Source: Flavobacteriales bacterium (lineage in GTDB: Bacteria; Bacteroidota; Bacteroidia; Flavobacteriales_C; GCA-002722245). Taken from it: a DNA stretch of 64,000 nucleotides. The notes under the pieces were generated by a model. The model saw only the letters and a program-made list of their open reading frames with translations. It was not told the DNA's origin and made no database searches. Shown one piece after another: positions 1 to 9,218 of the stretch (positions are counted from its first letter, which is position 1; the number at the start of each line of letters is the position of its first letter). Both the position numbers and the translations under genes were made by a program. The stretch covers positions 1-64,000 of the forward strand of contig CANFBW010000008.1 in the NCBI GenBank assembly GCA_947444925.1. The letters run 5' to 3'.

Positions 1-1142
1 AAGTTTACGGTGCCGCCACCTCCCAACTGATCGAAGACTCCTTTGACTCTTTTTTTGACGGCTGCATTTTTTACAGGATCCACTGCGAGACTAAATTCGT
101 AGTAGAAATTACAAACGGTATCTATATAAGCTGACACGTCTGACCATTGATAAAGACCGTCGAAGTCAGGCAATTTCTTGTGGTTTTGTGTTCCAGCGGG
201 CTTGTTGTTTTGCTCGCTGAGCAACGGATATTGGTATTGGCAGTAGGAGGTATTCCCATCGAGTACCGACATGTTCCAACCCAATACATCGGGATAAAAG
301 CCCATTTGTCCTGCTAAGTCCCAACAGTTGTGCGTTGCGGTAGTAGCGCGTCCGGTGTAAAAATTAACTTTCGGATCATAAAGTCCGGCGATGTTTTGGT
401 AGATGCCGCCTATCCAGCTGTTCCAGCCAACAGCCAGCAATTTTTCGTAGGCATAAGGGTCGCACGCCGGGTTTTCAATAATTTCCCACAAACGGGTATT
501 CCACGAATACTCGAGCGTCATGTGGTTGTATATATTTCTGTATGTCAGGGCAATGGCTTGTGTTTCGAAGCGATGCTCAGGAATGTTTTCGTTGAAACCT
601 TCGCAGCGGAAGCGATCGGGAAAAATCATGTTGAGTTGGCCCCAAGCATTCCATTCTTCCATTTGAAAGCAACCTTCGTGTGGATTGGAAAATTTACATT
701 TGGTATCCCAATCGTCGCGGCGCAAGGAGGTCCAAGGCCAAGTCAATGAATCAAACTTGGCAGTGCAGGTGCACGCGAGACCGGTTTCAATGCCGAGTAT
801 TCCTGAGTAGTAGGAGATTTTCGGATAATTTATTTTTCTAATATAGTTGCGGTGAAGGTTCCATGCGTGGGCAATGCCAAGCGCCCAGCCGGGTTTGTTG
901 ATGGGCATGGTGAGCCACATTGGACTTTGCAAATTGAGTCCGTCAACACCGGCCTGAGGCAGACGAATTTCACCGTAAGGTTCGGCGGTTTTAATGAGGC
1001 AGTTTCTGTCCCAATTGTCATACATCGGAAATTGTGGACAGTCGAGTTTGATCGGAGCGTCGTCGGCTGGCGTGATTCCAATTTGCCCAAAAATGGAAGG
1101 TGCCGCGAACACAAGCGTAAATATTAAGTGTAGTTTTTTCAT
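1..1142 (-). CDS. Secreted protein of unknown function (C-terminus beyond window)
   Basis: The frame opens at the ATG at 1142 and stays open to the left edge, giving at least 380 residues with the C-terminus outside the window. Residues 1-20 form a clear Sec signal peptide (MKKLHLIFTLVFA, then APSIFGQ), with likely cleavage just after FGQ. The exported part is rich in Trp, Tyr and Asn and carries at least 11 cysteines, which suggests disulfide bonding outside the cytoplasm. I do not recognise a family. A T9SS sorting domain could lie in the missing C-terminus. It is probably monocistronic, because the upstream HAD gene on the same strand ends 151 bp away and the gap contains hairpins. The coding frame is clear; the function is unknown. 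Confidence 0.75.
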   Translation of the reverse strand, partial: MKKLHLIFTLVFAAPSIFGQIGITPADDAPIKLDCPQFPMYDNWDRNCLIKTAEPYGEIRLPQAGVDGLNLQSPMWLTMPINKPGWALGIAHAWNLHRNYIRKINYPKISYYSGILGIETGLACTCTAKFDSLTWPWTSLRRDDWDTKCKFSNPHEGCFQMEEWNAWGQLNMIFPDRFRCEGFNENIPEHRFETQAIALTYRNIYNHMTLEYSWNTRLWEIIENPACDPYAYEKLLAVGWNSWIGGIYQNIAGLYDPKVNFYTGRATTATHNCWDLAGQMGFYPDVLGWNMSVLDGNTSYCQYQYPLLSEQNNKPAGTQNHKKLPDFDGLYQWSDVSAYIDTVCNFYYEFSLAVDPVKNAAVKKRVKGVFDQLGGGGTVN

Positions 1143-1194
1143 TCAGTTAGTTCCTTTTATTGATTTGAAGGTAGCGCTGAATCGTCCTGAAATA

Positions 1195-1209
1195 TAGCAC
1201 TTTGTGCTA
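1195..1209. promoter_or_regulatory. Short palindrome upstream of the secreted-protein gene
   Basis: TAGCAC-TTT-GTGCTA is a perfect 6-bp inverted repeat 53 bp upstream of the start at 1142. Next to it, on the minus strand, is TATATTTC, one base off the Bacteroidota -7 box. It could be an operator, but no regulator is nearby and a palindrome this short can arise by chance. Confidence 0.25.
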
Positions 1210-1222
1210 AAGTCAGTGTTTT

Positions 1223-1241
1223 GTCTGTTTAAAAAACAGAC
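1223..1241. repeat. Hairpin of GTCTGTTT arms between two minus-strand genes
   Basis: GTCTGTTT (1223-1230), a 3-base loop and AAACAGAC (1234-1241) form a perfect 8-bp stem. A further GTCTGTT lies at 1254-1260. The hairpin sits in the gap after the HAD gene. It lacks a clean U-run on the minus strand, so it is only a possible weak terminator. Confidence 0.35.
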
Positions 1242-1293
1242 CTTTTTATATTTGTCTGTTAGGTAGCCTGTAGCTTTTTTCTTGGGGAAGTAG

Positions 1294-2085
1294 CTAGTCG
1301 TTGAAGATCACTTTTTGAATGGTGCGCATTACGCCATTGTTGTTGTTGTCGTACAGTGTCACAAAAGTCGCGGCTGCAATAATATCGGGATGAGCATTTT
1401 TCATGGCGTAGCTGTGCTTGCCGGCACGCATCATTTCAAGGTCGTTGAGGTAGTCGCCAAACACCATTGTTTCGTCATAAGTAATGCCGAGTGCTTGCTG
1501 AATTTTTCGAATGGCATTTCCTTTATTAGCAGTAATGTCAGAAAGTTCAAGCCATATTTTTCCGGCAACCCCCATTTTGCATTCTCCTTCAAATTGCTGA
1601 AAATGCGGAAGTGTATTTCTTGCAGCGCCTTTGAAGTGGCATAGACTGATTTTGAGTATTTCGTCGTTGACTAACATTAAGTCATTGACGGGTTGAAGTT
1701 TTGCAAAAAACTTTTGTGCGCGCGCTAGGAATTTAGAATTACTGCTTTCGACATATGCCGTCTCTTTACCACAGAGAATGAGGTGAGTACCCTCAATTTT
1801 TCGGGCGATATTGAGGTATTTTGAAACCAAGTTTGGGTGCAAGGGTGCTAAGTGCAATTGTTTGCCTTGGTAAACAGCATAGGTTCCGTTTTCGGCGATG
1901 AATATCGTGCGTTCTTTTATTTTTTCAAATTTTTCAATCAGGTTGTAGTATTGGCGAGCGCTGGCTACTGAAAATAATATTCCTTTGTCGGCGAGTTGCG
2001 CTTCAATGTCCCAGAAATTATGTCCCAAGCATTTATTGTTGTTCAGTAATGTTCCGTCAACATCGGCCAATATCAATTTAATCAT
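1294..2085 (-). CDS. HAD-superfamily phosphatase, Cof type (class IIB)
   Basis: This 263-residue cytoplasmic phosphohydrolase has HAD motif I near the N-terminus (DVDGTLL, nucleophile D8 and acid/base D10), a motif-II-like VASAR around residue 41, and motif IV GDYLND around residues 208-213. The C-terminal MKNAHPDI segment is typical of Cof-type enzymes with a C2B cap. Family members dephosphorylate sugar phosphates, nucleotides or vitamin-derived phosphates, and the sequence does not settle the substrate. Length is normal for the family (260-290). Its neighbours give no pathway hint. Confidence 0.85.
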   Translation of the reverse strand: MIKLILADVDGTLLNNNKCLGHNFWDIEAQLADKGILFSVASARQYYNLIEKFEKIKERTIFIAENGTYAVYQGKQLHLAPLHPNLVSKYLNIARKIEGTHLILCGKETAYVESSNSKFLARAQKFFAKLQPVNDLMLVNDEILKISLCHFKGAARNTLPHFQQFEGECKMGVAGKIWLELSDITANKGNAIRKIQQALGITYDETMVFGDYLNDLEMMRAGKHSYAMKNAHPDIIAAATFVTLYDNNNNGVMRTIQKVIFND

Positions 2086-2150
2086 TGTTGCGCTTTGCGG
2101 TAAAAATATGAAAAATATAACGCAGCACTGACGATATCTTTTTAGTGAAC

Positions 2151-2180
2151 TTGAGTTAGCGAACGCTATTGCTATATTTG
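2151..2180 (+). promoter_or_regulatory. Bacteroidota-type promoter of dcp
   Basis: TTG at 2151-2153, a 19-bp spacer and TATATTTG at 2173-2180 match the -33/-7 pattern of Bacteroidota housekeeping promoters. Transcription would start near 2185, about 50 nt before the dcp start codon. Confidence 0.65.
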
Positions 2181-2232
2181 CTATGCATTAAGACAATGAA
2201 CTATTTTATTCTATAAATAAGTCCTCAGTGAT

Positions 2233-4266
2233 ATGAATACAAGAAACAATCCTTTGTTAGAGCCTTTTGATTTAGCGCCCTTTTCGGCAGTGAAAAACGA
2301 AGATTTTTTTCCTGCGTTTGTAGAATTGATTGCGCAAACAAAAAGTGAAATCAATACCATTGCCAATACTAGCGCTGCTCCAACTTTTGAAAATACGGTG
2401 GAGGCTTTGGAGTTTTGTGGCGAGCAACTTGATCGCGTATCGAGTTTGTTTTTCAATTTAAATTCAGCAGAAACGAATCCCGAAATACAAAAAATCGCAC
2501 AAGAAGTATCTCCATTGCTTTCAGAACTAAGCAATGATATTACGCTGAATAACGATTTGTTTTTGAGAATTAAGTCGGTATACAACGTCAGAGATACATT
2601 GGGGTTGAACGCAGAACAAAAAACTTTGCTCGAAAAGAAATACAAAGGGTTTTCTAGAAATGGCGCCAATTTATCTGATGCTCAAAAAGATGTTTTACGT
2701 GCTATTGACAAGGAACTGTCAGCTGTAGCATTGAAGTTTGGCGAAAACGTATTGGCTGAAACCAATGCTTTTGAAATGCTACTTACCAATGCCGAAGATG
2801 TCAAAGGATTGCCAGAAGGGGAGAAGGAGGCTGCTGCAGCGCTTGCCAAACAAAAAGGAAAAGAGGGTTGGATGATCACCTTGGCTTATCCAAGTTATTT
2901 GCCCTTTATGAAATATGCCGACAACAGAGAATTGCGCAAACGATTGGCAATTGCTGCTGGATCGCAGTGTTTTAAAGCCGATGCTTTCAATAATGAAGAA
3001 CTTGTGCTGAAGATAGCGCAATTGCGTTTTAAGAGAGCGAATGTGTTGGGATATGCAACGCACGCGCATTTTGTGCTGGAGGAGCGCATGGCGGGCAGTC
3101 CAGAAAAGGTAAATGCTTTTTTAAACGATTTGCTTGAAAAAGCAAAACCTTTTGCCGCCAATGAATTCAAGCAGTTGGAGACCTTCGCGAAAGATCTCGA
3201 TGCTATTGATCGTCTCGAAAAATGGGATGCTGCCTACTATTCTGAAAAATTGAAAAGCAAACTGTTCAACCTCGATGACGAGAAATTGAAGCCATATTTT
3301 AAATTGGAAAATGTGATTGCTGGTGCTTTCGCAGTGGCGAAGCAATTGTTTGGATTGGAATTCAAAATGGTCAACACTATAGATGTATACCATTCTGATG
3401 TGAAGACTTATGAGGTTTACAATCAAGAGCAAAAGTTGGTGTCGGTTTTTTATGCCGACTTCCATCCCCGCGAAGGCAAGCGGAATGGTGCGTGGATGAC
3501 GCCATTCAAATCGCAAAAAATTCAACAGGGTGTAAATGACAGGCCGCACATTTCAAACGTGTGTAATTTCACTAAACCCACTGCCTCAAAACCGTCATTG
3601 CTGACTTTTGGAGAAGTGACAACGTTGTTTCACGAGTTTGGTCATGGCTTGCATGGTATGTTGGCCAATACAACTTATCCTAGTTTGTCGGGTACCAGTG
3701 TGTATTGTGATTTTGTGGAATTGCCGAGTCAAGTTTTAGAGAATTGGTGTTATGAAAAAGAATGTCTCGACTTGTTTGCTTTCCACTACGAAACGGGAGA
3801 GGTGTTGCCAATTGAGTACGTTCAGAAAATTAAGGAGTCGGCAAGTTTTTTAGAAGGCATGGCAACGGTGCGCCAAATTTCGTTGGGCTTGTTAGACATG
3901 TCTTGGCACGGTGTTGATCCCACTGCGATCACGGGCATTAAAGCGCATGAAATAAATGTTCTTGAGAAAACACGATTCTATCCCGATGTTGCTGAAAACT
4001 GCAGCAGCGCCACTTTTTCACATATTTTTGCCGGTGGTTATTCGTCGGGTTACTACAGTTATAAATGGGCTGAGGTACTCGATGCTGATGCTTTTGAATA
4101 CTTTAAAGAAACGGGTATTTTTAACAGAACAACAGGAGCTTCTTTCGCTGAAAATGTTTTGAGCAAGGGTGGAACAGAACATCCTATGTTACTTTATAAA
4201 CGATTCAGAGGCGCGGAGCCAAAAGCGGAAGCATTGCTTAAACGATCTGGTTTGTTGATGCGCTAA
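2233..4266 (+). CDS. dcp: M3 family metallopeptidase, peptidyl-dipeptidase Dcp-like
   Basis: This 677-residue zinc peptidase matches the M3 family over its full length. The active site is HEFGH at residues 467-471, with the third zinc ligand probably E496 (in FVELPSQ), which is the 25-residue spacing seen in Dcp after the second His. The region after the N-terminus (NDITLNNDLF, YNVRDTLGL) resembles Dcp more than oligopeptidase A. The C-terminal GGYSSGYYSYKWAEVL segment is also family-typical. There is no signal peptide, so it acts in the cytoplasm, probably releasing dipeptides from oligopeptide C-termini during protein turnover. It is monocistronic with its own promoter and converges on the acyltransferase gene. 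OpdA-like specificity cannot be excluded. Confidence 0.9.
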   Translation: MNTRNNPLLEPFDLAPFSAVKNEDFFPAFVELIAQTKSEINTIANTSAAPTFENTVEALEFCGEQLDRVSSLFFNLNSAETNPEIQKIAQEVSPLLSELSNDITLNNDLFLRIKSVYNVRDTLGLNAEQKTLLEKKYKGFSRNGANLSDAQKDVLRAIDKELSAVALKFGENVLAETNAFEMLLTNAEDVKGLPEGEKEAAAALAKQKGKEGWMITLAYPSYLPFMKYADNRELRKRLAIAAGSQCFKADAFNNEELVLKIAQLRFKRANVLGYATHAHFVLEERMAGSPEKVNAFLNDLLEKAKPFAANEFKQLETFAKDLDAIDRLEKWDAAYYSEKLKSKLFNLDDEKLKPYFKLENVIAGAFAVAKQLFGLEFKMVNTIDVYHSDVKTYEVYNQEQKLVSVFYADFHPREGKRNGAWMTPFKSQKIQQGVNDRPHISNVCNFTKPTASKPSLLTFGEVTTLFHEFGHGLHGMLANTTYPSLSGTSVYCDFVELPSQVLENWCYEKECLDLFAFHYETGEVLPIEYVQKIKESASFLEGMATVRQISLGLLDMSWHGVDPTAITGIKAHEINVLEKTRFYPDVAENCSSATFSHIFAGGYSSGYYSYKWAEVLDADAFEYFKETGIFNRTTGASFAENVLSKGGTEHPMLLYKRFRGAEPKAEALLKRSGLLMR

Positions 4267-4329
4267 TTCCATTTTTGTCTATTTCCTTGGAGTTGGGACA
4301 TAGTGAAGATGGAAGTGTGAACGCAATTG

Positions 4330-5418
4330 CTATTGAGCGAATTTTGATTTCAGGTTTAAGAATGGTTTTTCAAAGTACTTATAAGACAAGTACCCAGCTG
4401 CTATAGTGAGCGCAAAACACAATATGGGTTGCAATACCAAATCACTGAAAATAGGCATGTCGATTTTACTGCGAAACAATTTAAGGATATTGTAAATAAT
4501 AAAATTGGATATGGTGTGCAGCAAATAAAATCCATAGGTTAAGGTTCCTAGGTAGCTAATTCTTTGAAGTTTTCCCATTTTGAATACAGAGTTTTCGGCA
4601 AAACATTGTTCGAAAATCACAAAGACCATGAAAAGTGAAATGAATATGCGGTGTCCGAAACCCAATAATGTGTAGGTGTATAAATGCGTAAAACCCAAAA
4701 TGTAAATGAACATAATCGTTCCTTTATTAAGTGTGCTTAAAAAGTTGTACACTTTGTTTTTGTCAAAGGAAATTACAGCGATGCATGCTCCTATTGATAG
4801 ATCCACCATGCTGCCCATTATGTGGATGTAATTCAATTCAAAAAAATCGATAAGTACGTAACCCAATACAAAAAGAAATAGGCAAAGCTGTATGAAGTAT
4901 TTTCGCGGAACAATGGAGAGTAATAGTGGCCAAGCCAAGTAGAATTGTTCTTCAACCGATAGCGACCAGGTCACCCCAAGGCCAGCCCCAAAAGGACGGC
5001 CAACTGCCATTTGGTCGTAGTTGCTCATGAAGCAAAGGTATTTCCACAATGAGGCTACTTCTGTGTAGGGCTCATGTATAAAGAAACTGCGTAAGTATGG
5101 GAAAATAAAAAAACCAAAAACAACAACGGCTAAGTAAAGTGGCCAAATACGCAAGATTCTTCTCATGTAGAAATTGCCAATGTTGATGCGCTCATTTTTT
5201 TTAATCTCGGTAAGCAATAGATATGTAATTAAAAAACCGCTCAAGCAAAAGAAAAAAGGAACACCAAATTCAGAAGGGCGAATGACTGTTTTTAACACAT
5301 GAAAGAACGTAGAGCTTTCTACAGTTTTGTCAAAAGTGAAAATGCCATGTGTTAAAAAAATGCCTACAAAGGCAATGAAACGCAGTCCGTCTAGATTTTC
5401 AAAGTATACTTTTTTCAT
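4330..5418 (-). CDS. Acyltransferase family 3 (OafA-like) membrane protein
   Basis: A 362-residue integral membrane protein with about ten hydrophobic segments. It carries the acyltransferase-3 signatures: R13 and the catalytic-type H24 in the first segment (LRFIAFVGIFLTHG), FFCLSGFLITYLL in the next, and SLSVEEQFYLAWPLLL about midway. Family members move acetyl or other acyl groups from the cytoplasm onto cell-surface sugars such as O-antigen, peptidoglycan or exopolysaccharide. There is no adjacent polysaccharide locus, so the acceptor is unknown. It converges with dcp (63-bp gap) and is divergent from the porin-amt operon. Confidence 0.88.
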   Translation of the reverse strand: MKKVYFENLDGLRFIAFVGIFLTHGIFTFDKTVESSTFFHVLKTVIRPSEFGVPFFFCLSGFLITYLLLTEIKKNERINIGNFYMRRILRIWPLYLAVVVFGFFIFPYLRSFFIHEPYTEVASLWKYLCFMSNYDQMAVGRPFGAGLGVTWSLSVEEQFYLAWPLLLSIVPRKYFIQLCLFLFVLGYVLIDFFELNYIHIMGSMVDLSIGACIAVISFDKNKVYNFLSTLNKGTIMFIYILGFTHLYTYTLLGFGHRIFISLFMVFVIFEQCFAENSVFKMGKLQRISYLGTLTYGFYLLHTISNFIIYNILKLFRSKIDMPIFSDLVLQPILCFALTIAAGYLSYKYFEKPFLNLKSKFAQ

Positions 5419-5594
5419 GTAGTAATGTTGCTAATTATAATAACATGTTTGCATTGTTTATTTGCAGGTGGGGGCGAAGTTAAATAAAAAATGCTTTATA
5501 GATATTTTAACATTTCTTTAAGATTTTTTATATGCTTTTTTTTGAATGCCTATCCTTTAAATTTAGGCTTGTCTAAAAATAATGTTTTAAAAAC

Positions 5595-5624
5595 TTGCTT
5601 TATTTGTTAATTATTGTAAATTTG
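5595..5624 (+). promoter_or_regulatory. Bacteroidota-type promoter of the porin-amt operon
   Basis: TTG at 5595-5597, a 19-bp spacer and TAAATTTG at 5617-5624 fit the -33/-7 consensus. The predicted start near 5630 leaves a leader of roughly 35-40 nt before the porin gene. The rest of the 247-bp gap back to the acyltransferase gene is A+T rich and shows nothing else I can support. Confidence 0.65.
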
Positions 5625-5666
5625 TAAAATCAACTATAAAAAGAACTAAATAAGTAAACCCAAAAA

Positions 5667-6803
5667 ATGTTTTATATGACAACAAAAATCAAATTCAGAG
5701 AATTGCTTTTCGTTTTAGTAGGAGCGCTCTCCATGCAAACTGCAAGTGCACAAGCAGACAGCATTGTGGATAAAGGTTCATTCGCTTTCAACGGATATGC
5801 TGATGTGAGCTATTTTAAAAATTTAAACAATCCTTTATCGGGTTTAAACAATGGTGCCTCCAAAGCGGCTCGCGCCTTTGATCAACGTGAAAATCAATTT
5901 CAATTGGGCTTGGTACAAGGCAAAATGACATACACCTATAAAAGAAGTACAGTGGTTGCTGACTTGGTGTTCGGTCCGCATGGTGACTTAGGGAACTACG
6001 GTAACGTGGTTGGTCCTTTAGGAAGTACTACTGCATTGGCGATCAAACAAGCTTACATCACGCATGGTTTCTCGGATAAGTTCTCTGTTACTGCTGGTCA
6101 GTTTGGAACACATGTAGGGTATGAAGTAATTGATGCGCCATTGAATTTCAATTACTCTTTGTCAAACTGTTTCAACAATGGTCCTTTCTATCATATTGGT
6201 GTTAAAGCAGATTATGCTGTGTCTTCTAAAGTAAGTTTGATGGCAGGTATTGTGAACAACTGGGACAACCTGTACGATAACAATCAATACAAAAGCGCTA
6301 TCGCTCAATTGAAAATTACTGCTTCTGATAAGTTGGCAATGTATTTTAACTACGTTGGCGGAAATGAATCTACTCAGGCTGCATTTAACACTAAAGACAC
6401 TACTGGTGCCTTTAAACAATTGATTGATTTGGTGGTGAACTACCAAGTAACTGATAAATTTTACCTGGGCTTAAATGCGGTTGAAGGTGGTTTAAGTTCA
6501 AAAGATACTACTTTGAATTGGGGTGGTGTGGCTTTGTACACCAACTATATTTTTAGCGATATGTTCACTTTGGGTGCGCGTGCTGAGTATTTTGACAACA
6601 CCGCTGGTGTGCAGTACATTGGTACAACGAATGTGCAATCGTATACATTGACTGGAAAGGTGTCTTTGGCTGATGGTCGTTTGATGTTTAAGCCAGAAGT
6701 GAGATACGATATGTTTGGCAACACTCAATTTGAAGATGCTGACGGTAACTTCACAAAAACATCTCAATTGACTGTAGGCGCAGCGGCAGTGTATAAATTT
6801 TAA
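5667..6803 (+). CDS. Outer-membrane beta-barrel porin (BBP2/OmpL-like)
   Basis: The product is 378 residues, or 375 if translation begins at the second ATG (5676), which gives the more natural signal peptide start MTTKIKF. Cleavage is likely after ASAQ. The mature protein shows alternating polar and hydrophobic strands with many aromatic girdle residues and ends in Phe (AAAVYKF), the usual signature of a Bam-assembled barrel. It resembles the putative beta-barrel porin-2 family of Bacteroidota. It lies 47 bp upstream of amt on the same strand, and this pairing suggests that it passes ammonium or small nitrogen compounds across the outer membrane. That role is inferred from context. Confidence 0.82.
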   Translation: MFYMTTKIKFRELLFVLVGALSMQTASAQADSIVDKGSFAFNGYADVSYFKNLNNPLSGLNNGASKAARAFDQRENQFQLGLVQGKMTYTYKRSTVVADLVFGPHGDLGNYGNVVGPLGSTTALAIKQAYITHGFSDKFSVTAGQFGTHVGYEVIDAPLNFNYSLSNCFNNGPFYHIGVKADYAVSSKVSLMAGIVNNWDNLYDNNQYKSAIAQLKITASDKLAMYFNYVGGNESTQAAFNTKDTTGAFKQLIDLVVNYQVTDKFYLGLNAVEGGLSSKDTTLNWGGVALYTNYIFSDMFTLGARAEYFDNTAGVQYIGTTNVQSYTLTGKVSLADGRLMFKPEVRYDMFGNTQFEDADGNFTKTSQLTVGAAAVYKF

Positions 6804-6850
6804 TAAGCAACCAATAATTCACATTTACATATTAACTTAAATTTACAATT

Positions 6851-8170
6851 ATGATTGAAAAAAGATGGATTGTATCGTTCACGCTCATTGTAGCTGTGGC
6901 TTTATTCGCATTGTCTTGGGATTTTATGGGTGCCGCCGAAGTGGTTGCCGCTCCTGCTACAGACACTATAGTGCCAGCCGACGTGGCTTGGATGTTGACC
7001 GCCGCTTGTTTGGTGTTGTTGATGACACCTGGTTTGTCTTTCTTCTACGGAGGAATGGTGGGATCAAAAAGTGTAATTTCTACCATGTTGCAATCAATGA
7101 TTTGCTTAGGCGTAATCAGTATTCTATGGGTGGTAGTTGGATTTAGTTTGGCTTTTGGTGACGACCTTAACGGTTGGGGAATCATTGGTGATCCAAGCAC
7201 TTTCTTTATGTTTAAAAATGTTGGTGCTGCACCACATTCTGTAATGGCAACATCGATTCCATTTATTTTGTTTGCAATGTTTCAGTTGAAATTTGCCATC
7301 ATCACACCAGCCTTAATCACAGGTTCATTTGCAGAGAGAGTTCGTTTCATTGCTTACTTGTTGTTTGTGTGTTTGTTCTCTTTAATTATTTACGCTCCAT
7401 TGTGTCACATGATTTGGCATCCACAAGGTTGGTTGTTGAATGAATTCCATGTATTGGACTTTGCTGGTGGTACTGTAGTGCATATGTCGGCTGGTTTTGC
7501 TGCATTGGCTGGTGCAATCGTTTTAGGAAAAAGACAAAAGAAAGAACACGTGGCTACCAACATTCCTTTTGTATTGTTGGGAACTGGTTTGTTGTGGTTC
7601 GGATGGTTTGGTTTCAATGCAGGTTCTGCTTTGTCAGCAAATGGATCAGCAGCTATGGCTTTCGCAACTACTAATACGGCTTCTGCTATTGCGATGTTGA
7701 CTTGGATTTTCTTCGACAGAATCAACGGTAGAAAAGTTTCAGCTTTAGGTGCTTGCATCGGCGCTGTAGTAGGATTGGTTGCAATCACACCAGCTTGTGC
7801 TTTTGTGACTATTCCACAAGCAATCTTCATTGGTTTCATCGCAGCTATCATTTCAAACATGATGGTGAACTGGAAAGCTTTGAAAAAGGTTGACGATACT
7901 TTAGACGTATTTGCTTGCCACGGTGTGGGAGGTATGGTTGGTATGATTTGCACTGCTATTTTTGCTAAAGACAAAGGTTTGATGTACGGTGGATATGAAG
8001 ACTTCGGTTTGGCTATGGTGGCCTTGCTCATCGTTGCTGCTTTCACTTTCTTTGGAGCCTTGGCTTTGTACAAAGTAACAAATGCAATTATTCCTCTTCG
8101 TGTTACGGAAGAGTCAGAACAAATAGGCTTGGATATCTCTCAACACGGAGAATCCCTGAGCGCAGAATAA
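6851..8170 (+). CDS. amt: Ammonium transporter Amt
   Basis: This 439-residue inner-membrane protein has an N-terminal signal-like helix followed by the 11-helix Amt/Rh fold. Diagnostic segments are PGLSFFYGGMV, DFAGGTVVHMSAG and FACHGVGGMVG. H211 and H357 correspond to the twin pore histidines of E. coli AmtB, with similar spacing. It imports ammonium when nitrogen is scarce. The upstream porin is probably co-transcribed, and a strong terminator follows. No glnK/PII gene is next to it, unlike in many bacteria, so any PII partner must be encoded elsewhere. Confidence 0.95.
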   Translation: MIEKRWIVSFTLIVAVALFALSWDFMGAAEVVAAPATDTIVPADVAWMLTAACLVLLMTPGLSFFYGGMVGSKSVISTMLQSMICLGVISILWVVVGFSLAFGDDLNGWGIIGDPSTFFMFKNVGAAPHSVMATSIPFILFAMFQLKFAIITPALITGSFAERVRFIAYLLFVCLFSLIIYAPLCHMIWHPQGWLLNEFHVLDFAGGTVVHMSAGFAALAGAIVLGKRQKKEHVATNIPFVLLGTGLLWFGWFGFNAGSALSANGSAAMAFATTNTASAIAMLTWIFFDRINGRKVSALGACIGAVVGLVAITPACAFVTIPQAIFIGFIAAIISNMMVNWKALKKVDDTLDVFACHGVGGMVGMICTAIFAKDKGLMYGGYEDFGLAMVALLIVAAFTFFGALALYKVTNAIIPLRVTEESEQIGLDISQHGESLSAE

Positions 8171-8192
8171 TGTGAGTGTTGAGTTTTGGGTT

Positions 8193-8225
8193 AAAAATCC
8201 GCAGTCGAAAGGCTGCGGATTTTTT
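8193..8225 (+). terminator. Rho-independent terminator after amt
   Basis: The arms AAAAATCCGCAG and CTGCGGATTTTT pair perfectly around an 8-base loop and run into a T tract, 22 bp after the amt stop codon. Confidence 0.9.
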
Positions 8226-8284
8226 GTTTAATATGTTCTGTAAGGAAGTCATTCTTTTGACGACTATCACAATAAATACATCTT

Positions 8285-9214
8285 ATGAAATTAGTCCTTT
8301 CTCTTTCTCTTTTGCTTTGTCTTAATGCTTTATGTGCTCAAGAACAAATGGTGCGGCAGTCTTTGCGTTATTTGGCTTTGGGAGATTCTTACACCATTGG
8401 TCAAAGTGTAGCGCTCAATGACCGATGGCCAATGCAATTGAAAGATTCATTGGTAGCAAGAGGGACGAAGTTTGATTTGCTAAAAATTATTGCGACAACA
8501 GGTTGGCGAACCGACAATCTTATCAATGCCATGGATGCAGCCAAACTGGATAGTTCTTACAATTTGGTGTCGATATTAATTGGAGTGAACAATCAATACC
8601 AAGGTGCCAGTATATCCAAGTACGTTCCTGACTTAGTGAAAATTGTAGATCGAGCAATTGCGCTTGCCGGCAATGATACTGCAGCAGTTTTCTTGGTTTC
8701 CATTCCTGATTATGCTTATACACCATTCGGACAAGGGACTTTTAATCCCACGAAAATTTCTGCTGAAATCGATATATACAATGACTTAATGGATTCAGTG
8801 GCAAAAGAATACGGCATCAAATATTTCTATATTACCGCTATTTCTAGGCAGGGCCTAAACGACAAGGATTTGGTGGCGAATGATGGTTTGCATCCATCGG
8901 CAAAAATGTACACTGGTTTTGTCAATGAAATTTTAAAGTCGATAGTGATCGAGTTTGTTCAAAAAGTCAATGAAAATCAACAGGTGGACATCAAAATTAT
9001 TCAGCACCGTGACACGCTGGAAGTAAATTCTGAGGAAACACTATTTTCAATTGAGATGATCAATATGGAAGGCCAGTCTGTGTTGTCGGTACTTAATCTA
9101 AATGATTCACAGGTATTAATTCCATTGAATAAAATAGAGAAAGGCATTTATGTACTGCTTGTAAAAAACAAAGAATTGAAAACGATCGGCACTAAAAAAA
9201 TTGTATTGAGGTAG
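8285..9214 (+). CDS. Secreted SGNH/GDSL hydrolase with T9SS type A sorting domain
   Basis: This 309-residue exported esterase-like protein has a signal peptide at residues 1-18 (ending NALCAQ). Block I is GDSYTIG with nucleophile S35, the block III-like IGVNNQY supplies the oxyanion Asn, and DGLHPS gives the Asp/His pair (D200, H203). Residues about 235-309 form a T9SS type A sorting domain, with IEKGIYVLLVKN and the terminal KIVLR as typical elements. Family members hydrolyse carboxylic esters, including acetylated sugars and lipids. It should be secreted or surface-anchored through the type IX system. The substrate is unknown. It is transcribed alone, after the amt terminator. Confidence 0.88.
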   Translation: MKLVLSLSLLLCLNALCAQEQMVRQSLRYLALGDSYTIGQSVALNDRWPMQLKDSLVARGTKFDLLKIIATTGWRTDNLINAMDAAKLDSSYNLVSILIGVNNQYQGASISKYVPDLVKIVDRAIALAGNDTAAVFLVSIPDYAYTPFGQGTFNPTKISAEIDIYNDLMDSVAKEYGIKYFYITAISRQGLNDKDLVANDGLHPSAKMYTGFVNEILKSIVIEFVQKVNENQQVDIKIIQHRDTLEVNSEETLFSIEMINMEGQSVLSVLNLNDSQVLIPLNKIEKGIYVLLVKNKELKTIGTKKIVLR

Positions 9215-9218
9215 TATA

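Noticed and set aside
330-749. 139-codon plus-strand open frame opposite the first gene
   Set aside because: The minus-strand frame over the same DNA has a signal peptide and runs unbroken for 380 codons. The plus-strand frame has no recognisable protein.
1134-1142. Possible frameshift in the A run after the start codon of the first gene
   Set aside because: Recounting gives six A residues, so ATG AAA AAA CTA reads straight into the signal peptide with no shift.
7405-8073. 222-codon minus-strand frame opposite amt
   Set aside because: It is the complement shadow of the conserved Amt sequence, with no start context or family match.
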